Shown here piece by piece: positions 43,930 through 52,215 of a DNA stretch of 64,000 nt. The position numbers were made by a program, and so were the translations under genes. Position 1 is the first letter of the stretch. Each line of letters begins with the position of its first letter. This DNA comes from CAVQRC01 sp963715045 (GTDB lineage: Bacteria; Planctomycetota; Planctomycetia; Pirellulales; Lacipirellulaceae). Below the pieces are notes generated by a model. It was not told the origin of the DNA, ran no database searches, and worked only from the letters and a program-made list of their open reading frames with translations. The DNA is taken from assembly GCA_963715045.1 (NCBI GenBank), contig CAVQRC010000017.1, positions 186,001-250,000 of the forward strand, given 5' to 3'.

Positions 43930-46900
43930 TCAAGCAATTTCAGGTCGGTCAGTCGACTGAACGCGATCCCGGTGATCAATAGAAGTCAAGCGAAGCCTGC
44001 CCGCCACATCTGTCTTTTCGGTGCGAATTGGCGTCGGTGCAGCATCGCCTCCTGCACCAGCACCTGATCCGCCGGCGAACTCGGACTGCCAGATCAGGAA
44101 GTCATCGCCGTCTACGATCGCCGTCCCCGTTCGCATCGCCGTCGTTCGGCGTCGCATCGCCGGTGAACATGATTGAAGCCGGCCTGCCAGATCAGGAAGT
44201 CGTTGCCGTCGGTGTCGCCGTCCTTGTCGAAGTCGGCTCGCAGCGGCTGCGACCTCGAACGCTCCCATGTCGATGCGGCCGCCGACCACTCGGTCGAATC
44301 CTTCGCCGCGTTGGTCGTAGAGCGGGACGCCGTCGACGCCGGCCATCGCCGCTGGGATCGCCGGCGTCAATGGCGGGGCTGCCGGGCAGCAGGGCGTGGG
44401 TCTGGGTGGGGCCGCCGTTGTCGGCCAGCGCGGTGTCGAGGATCGACGTCAGGGCCGTGGGATGGGTGCCGTCGCTGGTGGCGGTGATATCGGTCGCCCC
44501 GGGAGTGACGCCGCTCAGGGCCTGGGCGGTCGTTTTGCTGCTGTCGCCCAGGAGGTTGTAGTTGTTGAGATTGACCGTGCCGCTGGAGCGCTTGATTTCA
44601 GCCCCGTCGGGTGCCATGTTGCCGGCCACGATGCTGCCGGTGACGGTCGCCGTGCCCCAGTTGCAGATGCCGCCGCCGGCACTCGCCGAGTTGCCCGAGA
44701 TCGTGCTGCCGGTGACGGTCGCCGTGCCAGAGTTAGAGATGCCGCCGCCGCTACTCGCCGAGTTGCCCGAGAGGGTGCTGCCGGTGATGGTCGCCGTGCC
44801 ACATGTTGTAGATGCCGCCGCCGCGACTCGCCGAGTTGCCCGAGAGGGTGCTGCCGGTGATGGTCGCCGTGCCGTTAGATGCGCATTCGATTGCCAGAGA
44901 TGCTCGGTGCCGCCGCCGTGAATGCGCCGCCTCGCCGAGTTGCCCGAGATCGTGCTGCCGGTGACGGTCGCCGTGCCAGAATTGTGAAGATGCCGCCGCC
45001 GTCGCCGCTCGCCGAGTTGCCCGAGATCGTGCTGCCGGTGACGGTCACCGTGCCGCAGTTAGAGATGCCGCCGCCGCCGCCGACTCGCCGAGTTGCCCGA
45101 GATGGTGCTGCCGGTGATGGTCACCGTGCCGCGAGTTGTAGATGCCGCCGCCGCCGTGCTACGCCGCCGAGTTGCCCGAGAGGGTGCTGCTGGTGACGGT
45201 GAGGTTCTCTCGGTTGAATATCGCCCCGCCGCTGCCAGTCACGTCACCACCGGTGAGCGTCAGGCCGCTGATTTCCACGGCGATCTGATTACCGAAGTCA
45301 CCGTCGTCGATGTTGAAGATCCGGCTCCCTTCGCCGTCGTCTTGCTCGGGTGTCGGATCGTTGCCCGCGGCGTCGAGGATCAGCCCTGACGTCAGACCGG
45401 TTGCATCGACGGTAATTGCCCGCGTGAGTGCCAGCTCACCCAGGGAGAGGAGAATCGTCCCTCCATCCAGCGCGGCGTCGAAGTCAATCGTCTCGCCCGG
45501 TGCCGCGGCCGCGATGGCGTCGCGGAGCGAGATGTCCCCGTCGTCGATGCTGCCATCCGCTTCGTCCACGAGCGTATCGACGGTGAGCCCCAACACCGCG
45601 CGGCCCATCGCCCAGCTGATGCTGTCTCCGGAATCCAAGGGGCCGCCGGCAGCATCTACGATTTCTGACCCGGAGGAGATCACCTGCAAGGTGTAGTAGC
45701 CGGCGGCGGTCGTGACATCCGCCAGACCGCCGAGGATAAACGTCTGGTTGTCAGTCGTGCTGAGCGTCTGCCCGCTCGTCAGGAGGTTCTCGCCACCGTT
45801 CAGCGACAGCTCCAGGTCGCCAGGGTCGAAGCCGCTGACGGTGCTGCTGAATTGAATCGTGACTGCGGCGACCGGCGTGACGGTCGGCGAGGCGACCGGG
45901 AGGATTTCGACCGTGAGGCTTTGGCGTTCATAGGCGCCGATGTCGATCCGCATAGCGCCATGGCCGTCGGCCACGCGTGTGTACGGCTCGCCGCGCTGGT
46001 CGTAGAGCGGTACACCGTCCACGCCGGCCATCGCCGTAGGATCGCCAGCGTCGATCGCAGGGCTGCCGGGCAGCAAGGCGTGGGTCTAGGGTGGGGCCGC
46101 CGTTGTCAGCCAGCGTGGTGTCGAGGATCGACGTCAGGGCCGTGGGATTGGTGCCGTCGCTGGTGGCGGTGATATCGGTCGCCCCGGGAGTGACTCCGCT
46201 CAGGGCCTGGGCGGTCGTTTTGCTGCTGTCGCCCAGGAGGTTGTAGTCGTTGAGATTGACCGTGCCGCTGGAACGCTTGATTTCGGCCCCGTCGGGTGCC
46301 ATGTTGCCGGCCACGATGCTGCCGGTGACGGTCGCCGTGCCCGCTAGTTAAGATGCCGCCGCCGCGAACTCGCCGAGTTGCCCGAGATCGTGCTGCTGGT
46401 GATGGTCGCCGTGCCACGAGTTAGAGATGCCGCCGCCGCAATACGCGCCGAGTTGCCCGAGATCGTGCTGCAGGTGACGGTCACCGTGCCGAGTTGTAGA
46501 TGCCGCCGCCGCGAACGCGCCGAGTTGCCCGAGAGGGTGCTGCCGGTGACGGTCGCCGTGCCCGAGTTGTAGATGCCGCCGCCGAAAGCCGCCGAGTTGC
46601 CCGAGATGGTGCTGCAGGTGATGGTCGCCGTGCCAGGTCGAATAAGATGCCGCCGCCGCTCGCCGCCGAGTTGCCCGAGATCGTGCTGCTGGTGACGGTC
46701 GCCGTGCCGTTGTTAATGATGCCGCCGCCGCGTCGCGCGAACGTCGCCGGAACTAGTACTGCCGAGCTGCAGAGTCGTGCTGGAGGTGACCGTACGCTAT
46801 TTGCCGCGACGCCGCCACCGACGTTACCCTTGCCGAGTTGTCTGAGATGGTGCTGCTGGTGACGGTCGACCGTCGCCAAAGTTGGAGATGCCGCCGCCCA

Positions 46901-47539
46901 GTTCCGCGAGAGTGCTGTCAGGTGACGGTCGCCGTGGCCGCCAAAGTGTTGCTGAAATGCCGCCGCCGTCAGCGTGCCGAGTTGCCCGAGAGGGTGCTGC
47001 CGGTGAGGCCGCCGCCGGGCGTTCATGCCGGTCAGGAATTGTTCGTGATAGCGCCATTCTGAGCCGCCAGAGTTCCCGTCGTAAGCGAGCGAATCGCCCC
47101 ACCTAGAAAGTTGTCATTACGAACGTCTTGGTTTTCCCCTGTCGTCTTACCATTAGTGAGCGTCATCCCCGCAATCGTAAAGTCGCCGGTCTCGGCCGTG
47201 ATGTTGAAGATCCGAGACTGCCCCTGAGCGTCGATCGTGAGCAGGTCCGGGCCGTCACCGTGATCGTTACGGCCTCGGTAATCTCCAACTCGCCCTGCTC
47301 CAGCGGATCACCGCCGGGCCGTCGTGGCCGAAGTCGAACACGATCTCGTCCGGCCCCGGGAACATGTTCGTAGCGAAGATCGCCTCGCGGAGCGACGTGA
47401 CGCCGTCGTTGAAATCGACGACGTCTTGGTCCGTGGTGACCGTCAACGTGGCGAGCAGCTGCCGGGGTTCGAGCGGTTCCAGCCGCAGTCGCCGACGGGG
47501 ACGACGGAGCCGAGCGGATGACCGAGTTCGGGGTTTCAT
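43930..47539 (-). pseudogene. LEPR-XLL / CSLREA / choice-of-anchor Q beta-helix surface protein with dockerin, many frameshifts
   Basis: ATG 47539 opens an Arg-rich N-terminus with 'RLEPLEPRQLLATL' (LEPR-XLL motif, residues 19-32). A CSLREA-like 'VTSLREAIFATNMFPG' follows, then a long parallel beta-helix made of ~70-bp DNA repeats encoding 'STISGNSA..GGGIYN.GTAT'. Next are a choice-of-anchor Q segment ('NLLGDSSKTTAQALSGVTPG', 'LPGSPAIDAGDP', 'RIDIGAYERQ') and a bridge domain ('TVEILPVASPTVTPVAAVTI'). A second round of CSLREA ('ISLRDAIAAAAPG'), helix and anchor Q leads to dockerin-like 'DGDDFLIWQSEF'. The frame changes at least ten times, mainly within the repeats. The protein would be exported; an adhesin or enzyme scaffold role is inference. 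Confidence 0.75.
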
Positions 47540-47566
47540 CGCTGTGCCTCGCTTTTCTGAGTCGTG

Positions 47567-48240
47567 TCACGCTGGCAGGGGCCGGCCAGGCTCAAACCAC
47601 TCGTCACCCCCAGGAAAGAACAAACCAACACCGTCGTCGTGGGCAGCAAATATTGCGCCAGCCGGATTTCGAGTATCCGTTGCGGAAATAGACTGGCTTG
47701 GGGTGCCATCAGCCCATGCGGTGAGGGGTAGGTTGTCGCCAATGACGTCGAATTGCAGCATTACGTCGTACTGCGTCGGGTCCAATGTGGTTGGGGCCCG
47801 CATCAATATCTCTGGCCCGCCGCCGAAGAATCCGGGATAGGACGACGCGAGTTGCGCGCCGAAGGCCAATCGCCTGAAATGCTGCCGATATAGCTGCTGG
47901 TACCAGTGCCACGTGCGCCAACGCCCGTATCTACAAAACGGTCCCCAAGTACTCTGATCCCGGTCCTGATCGACACGTCGTCGTACGAGTAGCCGACTAC
48001 AGATGCAAAACTACTCGAAGGATTACCTGGCGTGATGACAAGGTCGCCGCTTGAGGCGTCGAGCGTCTCAGACCCAAATGGCTCCCAGCTGAAGGGCATG
48101 TCGTCCTGGATGTTCATGTCCTCGAAATCGTCAAGGGCGAACTTTGGCGATACTTGAGCATTGGCCGATGCCGCGATGCCCACGATGAGACAGGCGACGG
48201 CCAAAGCGGGAACAGTACGAATAGGTGTTGATACGCTCAT
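47567..48240 (-). CDS. Exported protein of unknown function, one frameshift
   Basis: ATG 48240 opens MSVSTPIRTVPALAVACLIV with an Ala-rich cleavage site 'ASANAQ'. The body 'FALDDFEDMNIQDDMPFSW', 'DLVITPGNPSSS' and 'SIRTGIRVLGDRF' looks like a concanavalin-type beta-sandwich. The frame shifts near 47880 and continues 'LAFGAQLASSYPGFFGG', 'DVMLQFDVIGDNLPLTAW' to the stop at 47567. No PEP-CTERM tail is present in the readable frame. It sits 27 bp upstream of the LEPR-XLL gene on the same strand, so they are probably co-transcribed. No family recognised. Confidence 0.6.
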
Positions 48241-48363
48241 CGATCTTCCTCGCTTTGATGGTTCCTTAGGTCACGAACATACTCGCCGGCTGTCGGTGGT
48301 TCGCGGGCACTCGCCCCTGCCAACAAACAGCTGCTCAGCTCCTGGACGTCCGTTCGAATGAAT

Positions 48364-48745
48364 TCCGGAGTTACTGGCGCCCCGTCGTCGCCCCGCCCCG
48401 CCTTCATGGAAAACTCCCCCCTCGCGAACTGCCCCCTCGATGATCCAGTCCCCCGCAAGTCAACTTGCCTTCAGAAGCCTCTACCAACGCAATTCGCCGT
48501 TCAGGGGCAAATCCGCTCAAGAAAATGTTCGCTTGCGCGGTTTCTTCCCGGGGCACGGGTTTTCTCGGGGCGATCGTTGCTTGGCTCGGCGACGGGGACG
48601 CTCGGCAACGCCTCGCCCAGCGGTGCGCCGATGAACCCAACAGGCTCGCGGAACGTTCACTTTCCCTCGGGTTTCTGGTTCACCGTTTGATCTTCCCACA
48701 GCCTCCGGGCTTCCTGCCGCAGGCGGTCGCTTTCGCGTGACGCCC
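48364..48745. repeat. Duplicated ~380-bp block, copy A
   Basis: This block matches 51870-52215 along its length with scattered differences. On the minus strand it contains the last codons of a kinase-type gene ('RLRQEARRLWEDQTVNQKPEGK' in part, stop near 48654), then a spacer with the conserved phrase 'LSGFAPERRIALVEA'. In both copies it lies upstream of a minus-strand exported protein. Confidence 0.75.
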
Positions 48746-49810
48746 ATCAGACGCCAGATCGCGCGGCGAATTGCAGTGACGGCAATCAAGCATGCGACGA
48801 CGGCGATCAGACCCATCGGTTGGGCCCCCGAAAATGTGAGTTTTTGGCGGGCGCTTTGCGATTGCGGCGTCGATTGAAACTGTTCCGCTTCATCGCATCT
48901 GGGGTGCGTGTTGGACCGCAACCAGACCCCCGCGAGCCTGGGGGTCTGTTGATTGAACGAAGGTTTTCGGGCGTCGTTGCCTTGGTGGAGACGTCCCTCA
49001 GGGGCGACGATGCCTGGGGACGCTCGACAGGTCGCGCAGCGGCGCTGCACACGCTGAGAAATCGCGGCGCGGCGAACAGCTGCGAAGCAGCGGCAGCATT
49101 TAGCCGTGGGCGAGCGTGACGAGCCTCTGGCCAGTTGAAGCGGAGCCCACGGTTGCCGCGCTCGCCCAGAACGCGTCCGCGAACCATCGTCGGCCAGGCA
49201 GGCGACGACTCGTCGCGGAGGCTCCTTCGGGCAGGTGAAAGTGGTCGGCTTCGCCGACCGACTGATTCTCTCTCGTGATGCTGTTCGATCGTTCGCGAAG
49301 CGAACGATGCTGCTACGACACGTGAATCCTCTGCCTCGGCCTGCGAAACCCTTGCCGCCGTGCCGCCGCCGGGGTTCGTACTGCGCTACAGACAACCGTG
49401 GGCTACGCGAAGCCTCGCCCGAGGCTCGTCATCGCTCGCCTACGGCTAAATGCTGCCGCTGCTTCGCAGCTGATCAACTGGCCCGCGTATCCTCCGTGTG
49501 ACTGGTTCGACGGAACAAAAACCAGAAAAAACCCTCTACCGATTTTCGGGGGCCCACCCATCGGCTCGGGGATCGGCGTGAAACAACTATCGTCATACGT
49601 GACATCTACGACTCCCGGCGGCGTCTGCTCAACCGCGAAGTGCCAGGTAATCAGGCCGATACGACCTGGTCCCCGTGGCGTATGATCCGTGTACGTCCAC
49701 TGCTGCGGCTGACACCCGAGGGCATCGATCTGGCCGGCCAACGTGAGCGGCACGCGGCGTCTGCGACGGCTGAAATCGACTGGTCGGGCGTTGCGTGGTA
49801 AAACCGTGCG
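48733..49810 (-). pseudogene. PEP-CTERM protein interrupted inside its sorting motif by a mobile element
   Basis: Upstream of the element (minus strand) it reads 'PLTLAGQIDALGCQPQQW', 'GLITWHFAVEQTPPGVVDV', 'DDSCFTPIPEPMG'. The element lies at 49556-48821. Beyond it the same frame continues 'LIAVVACLIAVTAIRRAIW' and 'LMGVTRKR', the membrane helix and basic tail of a PEP-CTERM signal. The insertion therefore split the motif directly after PEP. The 5' end is unclear: a frameshift near 49760 connects to 'DQSISAVADAAC', and no start is seen before the divergent DUF433 gene. Confidence 0.7.
48821..49556. mobile_element. Non-autonomous element with terminal inverted repeats, copy 2 (736 bp)
   Basis: The ends TGGGCCCCCGAAAA and TTTTCGGGGGCCCA form a 14-bp perfect inverted repeat. 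They are flanked by CCCATCGGT (48812-48820) and CCCATCGGC (49557-49565), a 9-bp direct repeat with one mismatch. The internal 40-bp arms (49077-49116 and 49433-49472) are inverted with 39 of 40 matches, and the hairpin at 49288-49308 matches copy 1. There is no transposase-like ORF. It is near-identical to the copy at 41711-42448. Confidence 0.87.
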
Positions 49811-49851
49811 TGGACGGGGTATTGCCGCCCGCCGACCGAGGAGGCATCGCC

Positions 49852-50130
49852 ATGGCGAAGCTGGACTATCGCAACATCGAGCAAGATCCGAGCCGATGCG
49901 GAGGACAACCGGTGGTCGGCGCAATGCGCGTTCGCGTGGCGATTATCCTGGGGTGCTACCGGTAGGGAATGAGCGTCGAAGAAATTGTCAAGCAATACCC
50001 GTCGCTCAAGCCGGCTGACGTTCACGACGCGTTGGCCTACGCCTACGATCACCTGGACGAAATCGAAGCCGACGTGGCGGCCGACGATGAGGCGACGGCA
50101 AAAGGTCGCGAGGCCGGTGGGGCTCCCTGA
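49852..50130 (+). CDS. DUF433 antitoxin-like protein with in-frame amber codon
   Basis: ATG 49852 (GAGGAGG-type site just upstream) opens MAKLDYRNIEQDPSRCGGQP and 'VRVAIILGCYR', then TAG at 49963-49965, then in the same frame 'GMSVEEIVKQYPSLKPADVH' to TGA at 50128-50130. The whole is a 92-codon DUF433 protein, whose C-terminal helix-turn-helix-like segment is 'GMSVEEI...YP.L'. A CAG-to-TAG change would explain the stop. The TGA overlaps the next ATG (TGATG), so the pair is translationally coupled. If the stop is real, a short second product could start at ATG 49969. Confidence 0.72.
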
Positions 50131-50480
50131 TGAGCAAGCCGGCGTTCTGCACGGACGACGACGTTTACGCGGCGATTGCCATCGGCCTGCGGAAGGCCGG
50201 GCTGGATGCGGTCAGCACGCCTGATGCGGGCCGGCGTGGTGCGTCCGACGACTCGCAACTCACTTGGGCGGCTGACCAAGGCAAGGTGCTCGTGACATTC
50301 AACGTCGCACACTTTTCGATGCTGCATTCCACTTGGATTGGAACGGGCCGACATCATGCGGCCATCATTGTCTCGAGCCAACGCCCGGTGGGTGACGTGG
50401 TCCGTCGCCTGCTCCATCTGGCCGACACTCTCGACGCCAACCCGATGCACGATCGGCTGGAGTTCTTGGGCGACTGGTGA
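50130..50480 (+). CDS. DUF5615 PIN-like toxin-family protein
   Basis: The 116-residue protein has 'FCTDDDVYAAIAIGLRKAGL' with an acidic cluster near the N-terminus, 'DAVSTPDAGRRGASDDSQL' and 'GKVLVTFNVAHFSML', the DUF5615/Mut7-C-like PIN pattern with conserved Asp residues. It is overlapped by the DUF433 gene upstream. DUF433-DUF5615 pairs are predicted toxin-antitoxin modules, with the PIN-like protein a putative RNase. The reading frame is intact although its partner carries a nonsense codon. Confidence 0.82.
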   Translation: MSKPAFCTDDDVYAAIAIGLRKAGLDAVSTPDAGRRGASDDSQLTWAADQGKVLVTFNVAHFSMLHSTWIGTGRHHAAIIVSSQRPVGDVVRRLLHLADTLDANPMHDRLEFLGDW

Positions 50481-50564
50481 ACCAACGGCGCGGTGAAACT
50501 CTCAGCCTCGCCGTAGGCGGAGTCAGCGTGTCGGCGGAATCAGCGTGTCTGGACGGAGGCGGCG

Positions 50565-51562
50565 CTAGGAAAAAGACCCCGAGAGGTCATTAATCTGGCT
50601 CGCCCGCCACGTTCTCGGCGGAGGGACGAAGGGGCTGGACGCAAGATTCGAGTTTTCTGCAGCCCCTGACCTCGCAGTTGCTTTAACGGGGCGGGGGTTC
50701 ATGGTGCGCCCCACGGTGGTCAAGACGACCAGCAAAAGAGATAGCATTTTGAGCGTTGCTGGTTCTGGAATGGCTGCAGCGGCACTGTTTGCCAGAAGTC
50801 GGTGGCCTGCTGTGGTGAAGTGATAGTTGTCCCAGTACAAGTACGTGGCCGCTCTGGCAGCGTTTCGATTGGCCGAACTGGTTGCATTTTCCAGTCCAAA
50901 GGCAGTTGGGTCGGCAATAACGCTTTCGATCAGCCCATAGAAGTCATCTTGGTAGACCGTTATTCCCAGCTGAGATTCAAGCCTCGCAAGTTCTGGCCGA
51001 ACCAGTTCATTGAGCTCTGCAGCGGTCTGGTTTAGGGCAGGATTCCGTACCCCTGGAGAAGATCCGAGAGGAACCAGATTGGGAACAAGAAAATGCGTGC
51101 CACCAGCTGCTGCCAATGTGGATACGTGATTCGACATGTTCGAAACGATGGTTGCCGGGTCATGCCATAAGCAGCGATATCGTTCCAACCTCCTGTAATG
51201 ATGAAAAGCCCTGACGCGTCCGGGACGTTTGCGCCGAGGTAATCTTCGATTTGCTTTCCAACTGTTGGAATTGGACTGCCGAGGAAGTCATCGATGCCAA
51301 AGCCGCTCCTTGCGCCACCCCAGGCATAGTTTGTTCCGCCAGAATTACTTGGTGTGGGGATGGGCAGGTTCAGATCGCTGGCAAGATACTCTGCCCACAC
51401 CGGACCATTGGTGCATCTGCAGCCACTATGGTTCCCTGTATCAAGGTCACTCGACCCAAAGAGCACTAGTTCGTCGAAGGCAGCCGAGGGACTCGAGCTT
51501 GACGTGACGTGTGTGACGACAACAACAATCAAAACAACCCGTGTCGTTATAATGCTTCCCAT
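50565..51562 (-). CDS. SGNH/GDSL hydrolase with PEP-CTERM anchor, one frameshift
   Basis: From ATG 51562 a signal peptide (MGSIITTRVVLIVVVVTHV) leads to 'ELVLFGSSDLDTGN', block I of SGNH hydrolases with Ser in 'GSSDLD'. 'YAWGGARSGFGIDDF' and 'FIITGGWNDIAAYG' (block III, GxND) follow. The frame shifts near 51165 and continues 'HDPATIVSNMSNHVSTLA', 'THFLVPNLVPLG' and 'YLYWDNYHFTTAGHRLLAN' (block V, Asp-x2-His). The C-terminus 'AAIPEPATLKMLSLLLVVL' plus basic residues is a PEP-CTERM signal. It is a secreted, anchored esterase or lipase; substrate unknown. Confidence 0.82.
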
Positions 51563-51738
51563 TTCGTCCCCCCGGATAAAGTGCCCATTGTTAGTGTCCA
51601 GTCAAAGGCAAGTCGTCTCGACGAATTGACAGAAGGGCCAAGGTCTGCGCCGCGCGGAAAGTACGCCACATACCATCAATGGAGCCGTTGCCAGTATCAC
51701 TCCAACTGCCAAGACGCGGGACGCAGTCGCTTGCGCGT

Positions 51739-51808
<70 letters not shown>

Positions 51809-51869
51809 GCGCGTCGTGCTTGTATTGGCTTCCCGACTCTGCAGGTAGTTGTTGATGGCGGAGTTGCTG

Positions 51870-52215
51870 GGGCCCCGTCGTCGCCCCGCCCCGCCTTCAT
51901 GGAAAACTCCCACCTCCCGAACTGTCCCCTCGATGATCCAGTCCCCCGAAAGTGAACTTGCCTGAGGGCTCAGTAGCCTCTACCAACGCAATGCGCCGTT
52001 CAGGAGCAAACCCGCTCAAGAAAATGTTCGCTTGCGCGCGGTTTTTTCTCGGGTTGCTCGTTCCCTGGCTCGGCGACGCGGACCCCTCGGCAAGGCGTCG
52101 CCCACCCGGCGTCAACCGGCCAGAGGGGCTCGCGGAACGTTCACTTTCCCTCGGGTTTCTGGTCCGCCGTTTGATCTTCCCACAGCCTCTGGGCTTCCTG
52201 CCGCAGGCGGTCGAC
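51870..52215. repeat. Duplicated ~380-bp block, copy B
   Basis: It matches 48364-48745. It spans the last ~25 codons of the minus-strand kinase gene (stop at 52141) and its downstream spacer, including the phrase 'LSGFAPERRIALVEA' read on the minus strand. Confidence 0.75.

Noticed and set aside
44640..47000. CRISPR-like or other noncoding repeat array
   Set aside because: The ~70-bp repeats encode beta-helix units 'STISGNSA..GGGIYN' on the minus strand, within a longer surface-protein gene.
48821..49556. Group II intron (a GTGAG occurs near the left end)
   Set aside because: The element starts with TGGGCCC, not GTGYG, has terminal inverted repeats and target duplications, and shows no domain V or reverse transcriptase.
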